A stretch of DNA of 64,000 nt, taken from Hymenopus coronatus. Taxonomy: Eukaryota > Arthropoda > Insecta > Mantodea > Hymenopodidae. Below are positions 1 through 10,130 of this stretch, one piece after another; position 1 is the first letter of the stretch, and every line of letters begins with the position of its first letter. The stretch spans positions 114,014,176 to 114,078,175 of the forward strand of contig CM060897.1 in assembly GCA_030762935.1 (NCBI GenBank), in the 5' to 3' direction. Under the pieces are notes generated by a model. That model was not told the origin of the DNA. It did not search any database and worked only from the letters and a program-made list of their open reading frames with translations. A program made the position numbers and the translations under genes.

Positions 1-57
1 TGTGTGTGCGTGTGTGTGCGTGTGTGTGCGTGTGTGTGCGTGTGTGTGCGTGCGTGC
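1..57. repeat. TG/TGCG microsatellite
   Basis: The window opens inside an alternating purine-pyrimidine tract of ten-base TGTGTGTGCG repeats. It abuts the first HU copy but no HU internal context is visible on its left, so its relation to that family is unclear. Confidence 0.95.
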
Positions 58-112
58 AGAACATGTAGGAAGGCATTTGAACGGAATACAGATATGCTTT
101 CCTTTACTTTAC

Positions 113-850
113 TTTTTACTTTCTCTACATAGTGTATAGAGAAGGTATTGCATCCCGTAAACATTGGGTGTCGAGGTTTCATCGGAAATACACTTTTTAG
201 GGTCCCTATAAAAAAAGTCCATGAACACAACTCTAGAACAAAAGTCGGTAAAATGCCCAAATTGGTATTTATGTTTAGCATCTTCCGAGGATGCGACACG
301 AAGATTTTGATAAATGTCCGTCCACTCCAAACTACCCTTTACATGGAAAAAAATTCCAAAAGTTTAATATGTGGCAATTTGATCATTGTTGAGATAACTT
401 TGAGAAAATTAAAGATATTCTCTTATCAAAATATAGATCTTCAATTTTATGTGAGTAGTCCTCTTCACTCTGGTCTGCTTTTGTATAACTAAACCATCAG
501 ATTCACATTTTGGTTGCAGAGCTAGCCGTTTCCGGTATATTCCTTGTTATTGGTTTTTGAGTTTTAAATGCTTTTCTCAAACAAGAGATCGTTCGTCATT
601 CTTTTGAATTACTCCGGACCTTGCAAAGAAACGAATTTCAATAACAATGGATAGGACAACTTTTAAAATATTTGACTATCGCTTTAGTATAGTGTATTCC
701 CTTAGTTCCTTTTTGCTTATTACGAACCAAGTAATGAGACTTCCATCTCGATTAGCATGGAGTATAACGAACAATACTTTTTGCAAGAAGTTTGTTTGCA
801 GAACTAGAGAAAGTGTTGTGAATGGAACAGATTTTTTTCTTTTAATTTTT
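113..850 (+). repeat. HU repeat copy, 5'-shortened head
   Basis: The copy starts with a reduced hairpin (ACTTTCTCTACATAGTGTAT then AGAGAAGGTATTGCA) and ends with AGAGAAAGTGTTGTGAATGGAACAGATTTTTTT. The usual landmarks appear in order: the 'ACGAAGATTTTGA' block, the 'CCTTTACATGGAA' block and the 3' T-run. ORFs across it are short and shared by other copies in other frames, so it is not a gene. Confidence 0.8.
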
Positions 851-1482
851 TGAAGTTTACAAAAGCCACTTAACCCTTTACAGTGCGATTATTTTCAACT
901 GAAATACATTTTTGAAGACCAAGGTATACGATGGACACTTGTGGCCTTAAAAAGTTGGTCTTGCCCGTCTTTTATTGGTAGCTCAGTTGTGTGAATTTCT
1001 AAAAAACTTAACATCGCTGATCTGGATTTCAACGAGGTTAACTTAGGCTGCAATTCTTGCTGCTGTGGTACTAAATGTGAGAAAAGAGGGATGGACCCAA
1101 TTAAAATAAACACCGATTCTCACATCCAAGTGTTGACTGGACCTCTGTAGCTGTAGCATAATAAATTTTGTAGCTGTGTTGAAAAAAGGTATAATTGAAA
1201 GAGTTTTTATTTTATATTTTCCCTATTTTAAGCTTTGGTAATATTAAATATAAAGAAAAGACCGAAATATAGACAGATCAAGGTAGAGAATTATTTAACG
1301 TTAAGCTCTCGAAGTCGGAAAGTTTCACCGATATACCTCGGAAAAAAACAAAAAACAAAAAAAAACAAAAATACAAAACAAAAAATGACGTCATATTGTG
1401 ATATATAGGTAAACTATTGGGAATATTAGTGTAAGATAAATATGTAAATAGGATTTTTTTTATTGTTTCCATTTATATAGCC
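851..1482. other. AT-rich stretch with no recognised feature
   Basis: No ORF with gene character, no tRNA-like block and no HU landmark was recognised. There are A-rich runs near 1340-1385. It may be unique spacer or very old repeat. Confidence 0.5.
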
Positions 1483-1735
1483 CCTTTAACATCTAAGGTC
1501 ATATCCGGGGCTTTGAATTTGAATCAACTGGTTATCTGTAGGCTTTTACGTTGGGTTGAAATCGTTTTATTTTCCTCAAATACATACATTCACTAACACA
1601 CATTTACTTGCAGATTGTCTGGATAGGGAGTAATTCTGGTTAAAGAATGAATTCCCGGCTGGGGCGGAAATCAATCCCAGGACCTCTGGGTGAGAAGTCA
1701 GCTCGCTGATCACACGACCACGGAGGCAGACTAAA
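1483..1735 (-). mobile_element. tRNA-derived SINE (family A)
   Basis: Read on the minus strand, the element starts near 1733 with a tRNA-like head: GTCTGCCTCCGTGGTCGTGT carries a box-A-like block, followed by a degenerate box B (GGGATTGATTTCC). A GC-rich segment containing CAGCCGGGAATTC and an unrelated AT-rich body follow. A more decayed relative lies at 58740-58855. The two share the 'GTCTGGATAGGGAGTAATTCTGG'-type stretch in diverged form. It is a retroposed pseudo-tRNA, not a working tRNA gene. Confidence 0.6.
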
Positions 1736-1834
1736 TAGATATTGTTTTAATGACGGTTACAGTATAGCAATGGGTTTTGGTAAAGCAGTATTATGATTGA
1801 CTGGTTCAAAGTCACGCTGTAGAGCGAAAAACAA

Positions 1835-2050
1835 AATGAAAAAGCATTTTATTTATGGACGCCCTTTAACGGCTGTGGTTCTCAGTATGTCAATCTATAC
1901 TGGGCGTGAAAGATCGCTTAATTTTGGTCAGAGGTCTCTCTCTATCAGGACTGAGGTTCTTTTACGTGCCGTAAATCTACAACACGGAACCAACAGCTGT
2001 ATTTTCCTTCCGAAAGAAGCCATACACGACCTTGGGTACGTAAAGTGGGG
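1835..2050 (-). mobile_element. SINE fragment (family B body, head missing)
   Basis: This stretch aligns by eye with the body of the complete SINE at 3079-3367. Shared blocks are TGGGCGTGAAAGA, CGCTTAATTTTG, TCTATCAGG and GTAAATCTACAACACGG. The tRNA-like head present at 3300-3367 is missing here, so it is a truncated or older copy. The ORF at 1797-2075 is only a reading frame through this repeat. Confidence 0.7.
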
Positions 2051-2333
2051 TAGAAACAAGCTTGCAATCTTTTGAGAATAGAATCGCTTGGGGGGACAGT
2101 TATTAGTTAGCTACGAAGGGGTGATGATGTAGCTCCGCTCCAGCCTTGCCAAGCGTGGATACCAGCAGGGTATTAACGAGATCTGCCCAACAGATGATTT
2201 TGCAACTTAGGTATGAAATACTATTACTTTCTAATGAATACACTTTAAATGGTGTGAAAACAGCGTTTGCTTTAATGGGAAGGTTCCTAGTATTCTCCTT
2301 GCCATAATTAAGTGTTAATCTAATATTCCCTCC

Positions 2334-2788
2334 GAGCTCACCTCCAGTGAGCATGGGTAAAGTTGACGTAATGCTCTCTCTGAGCTCACCTGTAGTCATG
2401 AACTTGGGTAAAGATGTAATGCTCCCTCTGAGCTCACCCCAGTCATGAGCATGGGTAATTTTGATGTAATACTCCCTCTGAGCTCACCTCCAGCCATGAG
2501 CATGGGTAAAGTTGATGAGCTCACCCCCAACCATGAGCATGGGTAAAGTTGATGACCTCACTCCCAGCCATGATCATGGGTAAAGTTGATGAGCTCACCC
2601 CCCAGCCATGAGCATGGGTAAAGTTGATGAGCTCACCCCCAGCCATGAGCATGGGTAAAGTTGATGAGCTCACCCCCAGCCATGAGCATAGGTAAAGTTG
2701 ATGAGCTCACCCCCAGCCATGAGCATGGGTCAAGTTGATGTAATGCTCCCTCTGAGCTCACCTCCAGTCATGAGCATGGGTAAAGTTA
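2334..2788. repeat. Minisatellite, 37-bp and ~50-bp units
   Basis: About eleven tandem units each begin GAGCTCACC and contain CATGAGCATGGGTAAAGTTG. Two lengths alternate in blocks: three longer units (~50 bp, with extra GTAATGCTCCCTCT), then six shorter ones (~37 bp), then another longer one and a partial unit. Most GAGCTC (SacI-like) sites are intact, so the array is young or homogenised. It does not overlap a gene. Confidence 0.95.
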
Positions 2789-3041
2789 TATTTTGTGGTT
2801 AATAATTAAGTGGCTCATGACAATATGGCATAATTGGGCTGGACAGGGTTAATACTTGAAAGTGTTACAAAAATTATAATATTGGCATTGAAAAATGCAA
2901 GTTGACCGATTTGCTCAAACACCACGATTTCGATTTTATTTATTTATTTTGTCCATGTCACGTTTACTGTAGTTACTATTTTGTTGACCAAACTAACGAT
3001 TTGACCAAGGATTTGATTTGACAATGTGAATGCAGCAAATT
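2789..3041. other. AT-rich spacer, nothing recognised
   Basis: Spacer between the minisatellite and the next HU copy, with no motif or ORF that could be supported. Confidence 0.5.
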
Positions 3042-3078
3042 TTTACTTTCTCTACACGTACTATGTACATAGTGTGTA

Positions 3079-3367
3079 AAAATGGAAATGGCGTGATATT
3101 TATGGAAGCCTTTTAACTACTGTGGTTCTCAGCGTTCCATTCTAAATTGGGCGTGAAAGACCGCTTAATTTTGATCAGAGGCCTCTCTATCAGGCTTGAG
3201 GTTCTTTTTAAGTGTCGTAAATCTACAACACGGGACCCACGGCTTTACTTCCCTTCTGAAGAAAGCCATGGTAAGGATTTTTACATCCGAAAAAATCCAT
3301 CGCCTTCCGCCGGGTTTGAACCTGCATCCTTGGTCAGTATGATAACCGCTACACCACAGAGAGCGAC
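3079..3367 (-). mobile_element. Complete tRNA-derived SINE (family B) with 12-bp TSD
   Basis: On the minus strand the element begins with a tRNA-like head: GTGGTGTAGCGGTTATCATA resembles box A and GGTTCAAACCC is a good box B (about 3312-3360). A non-tRNA body follows, ending in an AT-rich tail at 3079-3110. ACATAGTGTGTA occurs at 3067-3078 and again at 3368-3379, an exact 12-bp target-site duplication made from the HU head palindrome. This is typical of LINE-mobilised SINEs. ORFs over it (3147-3380, 3165-3425) are not genes. Confidence 0.88.
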
Positions 3368-3476
3368 ACATAGTGTGTAGAGAAGGTATTGCAGTCCACC
3401 CAAAAATGCAATACCGAGATTTCACCGGAAATATGTTTTAGTGTCCCTGTATAAAAAAACACATTTTCAAAAAAAG

Positions 3477-3506
3477 GTGTGTGTGTGTGTGTATGTGTGT
3501 GTGTGT
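3477..3506. repeat. (GT)n inside an HU copy
   Basis: A short GT tract at the standard internal position of the unit, just before the 'GTGAACAC..AACTC' block. Confidence 0.85.
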
Positions 3507-4252
3507 CCGTGTGAGTGAACACTAACTCCGAAACGAAAAGTCGTTAAAATACAAACTTGGTATTTAAGTTGGTAATCTTTCAGGGATGAGACACGAAGAT
3601 TTTGAGAAAAATATTCTCATCCGAAACTATCCTTTACATGGCACTTTTTTCGAAAGTTTTGATTTCCTCTGAAGTGGCTAACAATTTTGATTAAAATCGT
3701 ACACATTTTGACAGGTTAACATCTTTAATATGTCATGAATTTTTGGGGAATAGCTTCTGAAGACTACTTTATTCTAGATAAATTTTACGGAATTTTGCAT
3801 AACCAATAAAACCGTAAGAGGGAACCGTTATGGAGCATGTAAACACACAAAATTTATGCTATATACATATATATATATATTTTTTTTTTTTTTTGTTGGT
3901 GGAGTTGATCATTTGAGATATTACTTGTTTTTGGTTTTAGCTTTAAAAAATATACTTTTCCATTACGGGAATTTTAAGTTCCTTGTATGGACAGCAGTTG
4001 ACAGCCACATAGCAACCAGCTTTTGAATATCACTTTAACCTATGGAGCTCCCTTATTTTCCCTTCTACTTACAAGGAAGCAAGTAATAAAACTATTTCTG
4101 CCATTTCCCCCCTTCTCGATTAGCATGAAGTAAATAGAAGCATAAGATTTTTAACAATAATTTGTTGCAGAGATGTAGAAGAAATCAAGTGAATGGAAAA
4201 CATACGATTTTTTAAATTTAGGTCCCTCCAACTAAATCGAAAAAATACCTAC

Positions 4253-4477
4253 CCTCTTATAAGCAGTGACGGTAAGTATGCCAGTGGAGCAGATATCCTG
4301 AACATAATCGTTCATTCTTACTCCTAGTGGTAATGGGTAACGTCGGATGAACTCGCCTGGGACGACTCCATTTTCTTCCTTCTTCTTGCCTTCTACAATT
4401 ATGTATGGAGCACCATTGATGATGTCCGACCTAACGATGATATCTTCACGGTTGTAATCTCTTATATTTAGCTGTAC
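4253..4477 (-). CDS. Gene C exon 3: alpha-crystallin (Hsp20) domain of a small heat-shock protein
   Basis: This exon encodes 75 residues, starting VQLNIRDYNREDI and ending GILTVTAYKR, the core of an alpha-crystallin domain. Members form oligomeric ATP-independent chaperones that hold unfolded proteins. Visible family features are the 'V.L.I.DY..EDI.V' beta-2/3 strands, VEGKKKEENG, the EFIRRYPLP segment, and the G-I-L-T-V beta-8/9 signature near residues 66-70. The Arg that aligns with the dimer-interface Arg120 of human alphaB-crystallin is kept, unlike in genes A and B. A CAG acceptor lies at 4478-4480 and a GTAGGT donor at 4247-4252 (minus strand). Length and phase match the exons at 37319-37543 and 56135-56359 exactly. 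A longer open frame upstream to 4561 is intron. Confidence 0.9.
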
Positions 4478-4790
4478 CTGGAACGTACAAGTTAAACTGA
4501 AATTTTCGAAGAATAATAGAAATAAGTACCACAAAAAAGCTGTTAAGCTAGAAAAAGCCATGTGAAAAACATATCAAACTCTTAAAAAAGATCATTCTTT
4601 TATGTACGTCGAGATATTTATCCTAAGCATTAGCAGAACTGGTGTTATTACTAGATTATTTGTAAGCAGTAGTGATGTAAAATGATACATTAGACTAAAG
4701 TGATCATTTACGATACAAATTCGCGTCATTTGTCTGGGCGCTCTTCAACCTAAGGCTTATTGTGCTGTCTGTATCGTTTAGAAACAACGC
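4478..4790. other. Gene C intron, nothing recognised
   Basis: Intronic AT-rich DNA between the alpha-crystallin exon and the LINE fragment. It holds HU-like scraps (CTAGATTATTTG..AAGCAGTAG near 4650-4700) too degraded to delimit. Confidence 0.5.
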
Positions 4791-4794
4791 ACTA

Positions 4795-5085
4795 CACCTG
4801 CATCCCTTAAAAAGGAGTGTAGCCTTGTAATGGTTGTATAAACATTTTCCCAAAAGCTTTGCATCTCCCGAGAGCCAAAGCTTCGCAGGAGCATAAAATG
4901 TGCTGGGTTGTTTCAGTTTCCTTCCTGCTAAATCTGCATTTCAATTTACTCTGAAGCACCACAATTGTGCCGAGATGCTTTTACACAGAGGCATGTTCTG
5001 CGAGGAAAACAGCAATTGTTCTCAGCTGAGGTCTGCTACATTTTAGCAGGCTCTCTTGGCTCTTTCCTTACACAATCCTTTGATA
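4795..5085 (-). pseudogene. Non-LTR retrotransposon fragment (C-terminal zinc-knuckle tail)
   Basis: Minus-strand translation gives QLRTIAVFLAEHASV then, after a frame disruption, KCRFSRKETTQHILCSCEAL followed by GRCKAFGKMF. The C..C..HILC.CEALA arrangement is the familiar C-terminal cysteine-histidine tail of jockey/R1/I-type LINE polyproteins. Stops interrupt it and no reverse transcriptase core is visible, so it is a dead 3' remnant lying in a gene C intron next to a mariner relic. Confidence 0.7.
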
Positions 5086-5104
5086 AATAGTTCCCCCATG
5101 TACT

Positions 5105-5690
5105 AGGGCCGACTGACAAGTCCCGGGCCTCTCAATGAAAACAGCATTTAAAGTTTCTTTTTTGGTTTATTTCTCAGCATAATCTCCAGAAAGACTAATA
5201 CATTTGTTATATCGGTGTTCTAATTTAATTAAACCATCTCTGTAGTGCGATTTATCAAGGTCCTCAAAGTAGCTGTTTACCTTGTTGCTGTGAAATCTTC
5301 GTCATTCAAGAAAGTTTTAGAGGTTTGCGAACAGGTGCTAGTCATTGGGTGCTAGATCTGGCGTGGGATGGATATTCAAGCATTTCGAACTTTAATTTGC
5401 ACATTTTTCCCATTGCAATGACTGAACGATGGGCCGGATCATTGTCGTGATGAAACGAGATTTTTTTGTCCCAATGAGGTCTTTTTCTATTCACGTCATC
5501 ACTCAAACATTGCAGTGAGCAATAAAAGCAATTTCCTGTGCATCCAGAAAACACTCATTATAACCTTGTTAGCTGACAAAATTGACTAACTTTTGGGGGA
5601 GGGGGCGCAATCCACTGTTTTGACTGTATTTACTTTCTCGAGTGTAGTGATGTATCAGTTTCATCCATGGTAATAAGCAGTCTCAAAAAC
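5105..5690 (-). pseudogene. Mariner-type transposase remnant
   Basis: The minus strand encodes pieces of a mariner transposase in order: MDETD (near 5660), a VFWMHRK-like stretch where mariners have VFWD, HHDNDPAH (about 5439-5462), which is the second catalytic-Asp motif, then KLKFEMLEYPS. A frame-broken C-terminal part follows down to EARDLS near 5110-5140. Stop codons and frameshifts throughout show it is inactive. The 3' part near 5105-5135 (CCGGGACTTGTCAGTCGGCC on the minus strand) may be its terminal inverted repeat, but the partner end was not identified. Confidence 0.8.
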
Positions 5691-6335
5691 TTACTGGGAT
5701 TTTTACGGTAGAGCTCCACATTCACTCAATTTTTCCCACATAGCGAACGCTTTTAAAAGCGTTTAGTAAATTTAAGACACGTGACTCAACTATGATAACT
5801 ATGTCCGAGCAAAGTTAAGCGTTTTTTCCAATGGGGTGTTAAGAACAGCAGCGTTTAAAGGGCGTCCATAATTTGAATTTCTTTTCCAGAATGAAGAGGT
5901 ATTTATAGGCTCTTCTCAGAAAATTCAAGATATACATTTGTACGTGTTGAAAATATCTTAATACATGGTATTTTAATATAAATCGTTAGAGCCATTTTGA
6001 TAAAGTTATGTTTTTCTAAAAATGTTCATGTGAGAGGAAGTTGGGATAGGAATATTTTGTTTCAAATCCCCGTGTTGCATCCTAGTAAAATTCTGCATCT
6101 CTAATTGGTGAGAAATTGCCTTGTGATTGACATTCCTGCTGACACGTGGCTGTCTCGAAAGTAACATTGCAGATTCTAGATCAGTTTTAGATTTGACTAC
6201 CATTGTTCGATTGACCAACATGGCTGCCCATGCACAAGCAGACAGAAAGAACGGAAAATTGCACATTTCGCATTAGAAAGCAGAACCGATTTTCAGAAAG
6301 TCCATTTTTACCCCTTATTTTCATCCAGTTCATTT
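5691..6335. other. Gene C intron, mixed unassigned DNA
   Basis: Contains a short TTTAAAGGGCGTCCATAAT piece near 5856 that matches the 3' tail of SINE family B in inverted sense, and a weak HU scrap near 5890-6090. The rest is unassigned. The minus-strand frame 6006-6266 has no recognisable protein features. Confidence 0.4.
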
Positions 6336-6339
6336 ACAT

Positions 6340-6372
6340 ACACCTAACCTAACATAACGTAGCCTAACCTCG
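6340..6372. repeat. Degenerate ACCTAACCTAAC repeat
   Basis: A short cluster (ACACCTAACCTAACATAACG, then AGCCTAACCT) resembles degenerate copies of the insect telomeric pentamer CCTAA/TTAGG. Such short interstitial tracts are common, so only weak meaning is attached. Confidence 0.5.
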
Positions 6373-7179
6373 ACGAAATCTCGAAACCTGTCGTTCACCT
6401 GTCACGTAACCACGTTGTCTCCGTAACCAATAGGAAAAGCTCAGGAAGGAGCCTTAGTCTAAAACTGAACTAGAATCTACAATGTCGCTTCTCAAAACGC
6501 TGTTGCCATATTTATTCGCTGTTGGGCCGCAGCGCCATATGTTCCACAGCTTCCTCTGAAATTCCTCTTTCCTTGCATTTTCTATCACACTTCTCCTATA
6601 TTGAACTACTTCCTTCCCCATTTCTCACTAGTCAGTTCATCTATTCCTTTCAACATTGGGTCCTTACTTTGCTAAATCTAAAAAGTTTATTATTTCGGCT
6701 AACGTAACCTCAACTCGTTTATCACGGCTGTAAGACATTTCCAAATTAGTTATTCCTGATAGTTCTAGGACGAGAACAAGTGCAATGTTCGTGACGTATA
6801 AAACGCAGTGACGATTATAAATGTAAATCATTACGGAATCACCATGTATAACAACGGAACTTTTCACAAAATGAAATCCAGCAATTAGATAACAATCAGA
6901 TGCACGAGAACGCGCGCGTAAATTTCCACTGAACCCGTATGTGTTACAACGCCGATGACATGATGTATCTGGTGGTTTATGTATTCTTACACTACGATCG
7001 GTCAGCTACCTGACAAGACCCTGCCAGCAGACGACATATCACACAGGTGTCAATCATAAGGAAATTTCTCACCGACCTTAAGCAACGCCTTTAGCTATGC
7101 TGTAAACACACATCTGGGTTCTATAAGAAATGTATTTTCAGTTGAACCTCTGTATCGAATATTTGAGTGGATTACAATG
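6373..7179. other. Gene C intron, unassigned DNA with more CpG
   Basis: Nothing recognised. It is richer in CpG than its surroundings (for example CGAGAACGCGCGCG near 6905) and free of HU landmarks. Frames at 6522-6707 and 6664-6867 show no domain or splice support. Confidence 0.45.
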
Positions 7180-7226
7180 CTTTCGCTATACACTACATAC
7201 ATAGTACGTGTAGAGAATTGAAAATG
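7180..7226 (-). repeat. Isolated HU hairpin end
   Basis: GCTATACACTACATACATAG then TACGTGTAGAGAA is the HU palindromic head in reverse orientation with almost no adjoining body. Either a solitary end survived or the body has diverged. Confidence 0.6.
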
Positions 7227-7984
7227 TGTCTTCTTCAAACTATATCATGTTAAGTCATAAACATCTGCATAAATGTTTCATGCTGATAATCCTTTAGATG
7301 CAAACTAACATGGGAAATATGTCACAACCATGAAGGGAAGGAGCTTAGGGGTATAGCCAATTAGGGTAGAAGCAACTCAAAACTTGGCGTAATCATAGGT
7401 TTATTTTATCGGTTTGACGCCACGTTAACTCCAAGCAGTGTCTAGTTTAAGTCTTAAGGGGAGCAACCCTAAACTATCGAGTCTTACTTTGAAGCAGGCG
7501 TTGCCGTGTACGAGGAGTCTTGGACTGCATTGTTCGGACTTGGCGTATCTGAGAGTCGAAAAGATCGACGGGCAGCCCTCGCTCCAGAATGCGACTGTCT
7601 ATCCCCAATCGGCACTATCGCGGTAGCTTATATCGGTTCCATCTAACTCAATCCTAACGACGTCTGTTTCCTGAATGTGCTGAGCCGACGCCTTACTTGT
7701 GTGATTGTGCGGAAACACGTGATTGTTCCATGTTGTCTGGTGCTACATTGTTCTAGAAATTTCCATGGAAATAATGTCATTCAAAGAGTCCCTTGGGGCG
7801 ATCCTATGGAAGTCCTTTCACGAATAATCTTAAAGCCTCTCAAGTCTGAAAATGTAAAATATGAAACCGTTAGTATTTAGAGATGTGACAGGGCAATAAT
7901 AGTATTGTACTGTAAAGTAAAAGTGATCTTCCTACTCACACATGCGACAATATGCTAGGCTAAAGCGATAGTCCACACCTATGT
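7227..7984. other. Gene C intron, unassigned DNA
   Basis: Contains a comparatively GC-rich stretch (about 7430-7720) with open frames of 62 and 67 codons, but no recognisable domain, splice signals or repeat partner in the window. Confidence 0.4.
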
Positions 7985-9063
7985 GATGATGCTTACTCTT
8001 TTCTGATTACGAGCAAGAAAACTATTAAAGATATGACACGAGTAATGCACAATATCTGTAAAATTTATAGCATTATCAAGGTTCAGATGTGAATACTCCA
8101 CATAAAATATATTAAATTTTGTGCTATTAGAAAAGCAAACATTTGTTTCGTTACGTGTCCCCGTGTCCCATCCTTGGAAGTTGCTAAACGTAAATACCAA
8201 GTTTGGTATTTAACGGTCTTTTTGTTTTAGAGTTATCGTGCTCATAGATACACGGACTACTTTTTCTGAAAACCTGTGCTTCATTCACATACTTTTCTCT
8301 ATATCTCTGTTAGAAATTATTACTAACAAGATTATTATTCTATCTACTTTATGCTAATCAAGATAAACATTAGCAGAAACGGTCTTGCTACCTAGTTCCT
8401 TATAAGTAGGAGGGATGTAAGGGAATATACCAGGTTAAACCGACAGTCAAATACTTTAAAAGCAGCTTGCTATGAGATTGTAAACTGCTTCTTTGCGTGG
8501 CCAGGAGTTGACAAGTTCACTATGAAAAAAGTGAAAGTATTTTAAAACGAAACCAATAACAAGGAATATCTCAAAATTATAAATTTCACGGAGAAAAAAA
8601 AAAACTAAACACCAATGACCTAAATTGTGTTTAATCGATACCTACACATCTCTCTTACGGTGTACGGTGCAAAATTCATTCAGAATAATTGGGCTTTCAG
8701 AAGCTATTCCCAGAAAATGCAAGATATGAATTTAATTTTTCCCGTAAATCTCTCTAGTATTACATATTTTAATCAAAATCATTAGAACCATTTTTGAGAA
8801 AATGGCAGTTTTCGAATTTTTTCCATGTAAAGTGTAGTTTGGAGTGGGGAGAATTTCCTCAAACTCTCCGTATCGTATCCTTGGAAGATCCTGACCTTAA
8901 ATAACAAGTTTTGTATTTTACCATTTTTTTGTTTTTGGTTTTCGTGTTCAGACACATGGACTTTTTCTAATTTTTTTTTTGGATGCAGGGGTCCCTAAAA
9001 TTTAGGGTGAAATCTCAGTATCAAATTTTTGGGTGGTATGTACATAGGACGTGTAGAGAAATT
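7985..9063 (-). repeat. Two reverse HU copies, one truncated and one nearly full
   Basis: A truncated reverse unit (7985-8278) ends in a damaged TG region, immediately followed by a longer reverse unit that starts TCATTCACATACTTTTCTC near 8275 and ends in the palindromic end ACGTGTAGAGAAATTAAAAA at 9045-9063. They lie in the intron downstream of the gene C ATG exon, matching HU copies at the same place in genes B and A. Confidence 0.75.
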
Positions 9064-9199
9064 AAAAATGAAAGCAGGATGAAATAACGCAATCGAATGT
9101 GCTTAATGGCGAGCAGTAAACTTAGAAAACACAAAACTGTAAATTAATATTTTGTGGAACCGTCTTCACGAAAACATGTGCGAATATAAAGATATTTAC

Positions 9200-9343
9200 C
9201 TTGAACACCTCCTCTCGTTCTTCTAGAGAAAGATTGCAAACGCATCTCCTCTGCGGACTCGTAAAAGGGCTCTTTGGCAAGTTGTTTAGGTGGTGGTTTA
9301 AAAGAAAATGCCAGTGATCTTCGTTAACTCGTAGATGCGACAT
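9200..9343 (-). CDS. Gene C exon 2: N-terminal region of a small heat-shock protein
   Basis: The exon encodes 48 residues, MSHLRVNEDHWHFL onward to LEEREEVFK, the variable N-terminal arm that precedes the alpha-crystallin domain and drives oligomerisation in this family. The start is the ATG immediately after an acceptor (TTTCAG then A-ATG; exon edge 9344). The donor is AAG followed by GTAAATAT at 9199 and below. The same arrangement, including '..SPQR..' in the middle and E-V/M-F-K at the end, occurs at 40943-41125 and 61096-61260. The sequence between these anchors differs strongly from A and B. It splices in phase to V at 4477. With no terminal exon the known protein is 123 residues so far. 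Confidence 0.85.
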
Positions 9344-9479
9344 TCTGAAACAAAAATTGAATTTATCAAATGTTTGAAGCCATCTAGATATTAGGAATAT
9401 CAAAGAGATATGTGTACACATGTTACGCTTATATCTAGCAAGTTTTAGGATATAACAAAACCCATTAGCAAAAATAATC

Positions 9480-9882
9480 TGCTGTGTTCCATTCACACGA
9501 TTTTCTCTAAATGCTGTAACAAATTGTTAATAAGCATATTCTTCTACCTACTTTATGATAATTGATTAGGCACAAATGGTCTTTGCAAGTAGAAGGAAAA
9601 TAAAAGAATACACTGTGTAAAATTTTCGAAATTTTCCCCATGTAACGGATAGTTTAGGGTGGCGGAATTTCTCAAAATCTTCGGGTAGCATCCCTGGAAA
9701 ATACTAAACTGAAATCGACTTTTCGTTTTCGAGTTATCGCACGCGCACGCACACGCCTATTTCTAAAGATTTTCTTTTGTATACAGGGCACACTAAAATA
9801 TATTATCGAATTTTTTTGGATACAATACAATACCTTCTCTATACACTATGTACATAGTACGTGTAGATAAAGTAAAAATAAT
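9480..9882 (-). repeat. Reverse HU copy with internal deletion
   Basis: Begins TGTGTTCCATTCACACGATT and ends ACTATGTACATAGTACGTGT then AGATAAAGTAAAAA. At about 400 bp it has lost most of the middle. It lies just upstream of the gene C ATG exon, as equivalent copies do at 41221 (gene B) and 61345 (gene A). Confidence 0.75.
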
Positions 9883-10130
9883 ATGATGTAGAGAAAGTCA
9901 TGTGAATTGAACACATCTTTTTAGCTAATTATTATTAAAAGGAGTAATTTTCTGTCTACTTCATGCAAACCGGGATAAACATTAGCAAAAATGACTATTA
10001 CTTGCTTCCCTTCATTTAGAAGGGAAACAAGGGACTGCCTTAAACTAAACAAATCTGGTAGCTATGCGATTGAAATCTCCGCTTTCTTAGCCAGGATTTG
10101 ACAAATTCTCATATGTGAATAGTACAAATA

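Larger units (their letters stand above)
3049..4216 (+). repeat. HU repeat copy split by a SINE
   Basis: The hairpin head begins at about 3049 and is cut at 3078. The unit resumes at 3368 after a SINE and runs through all usual landmarks to AGATGTAGAAGAAATCAAGTGAATGG near 4170-4195 and a T-run ending near 4216. Only about 38 bp separate this end from the gene C alpha-crystallin exon at 4253, so the copy lies in the intron just downstream of that exon. Confidence 0.85.

Noticed and set aside
2334..2788. CRISPR array
   Set aside because: Tandem units are contiguous without unique spacers and the genome is eukaryotic; it is a minisatellite.
3165..3425. 86-codon minus-strand frame
   Set aside because: Covers the family B SINE including its tRNA-like head.
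6340..6372. Interstitial telomere
   Set aside because: Only a few degenerate CCTAA-like pentamers; too short and irregular to call.
7438..7880. Two adjacent plus-strand frames (62 and 67 codons) in a GC-richer patch
   Set aside because: No domain, splice context or similarity to anything else in the window.
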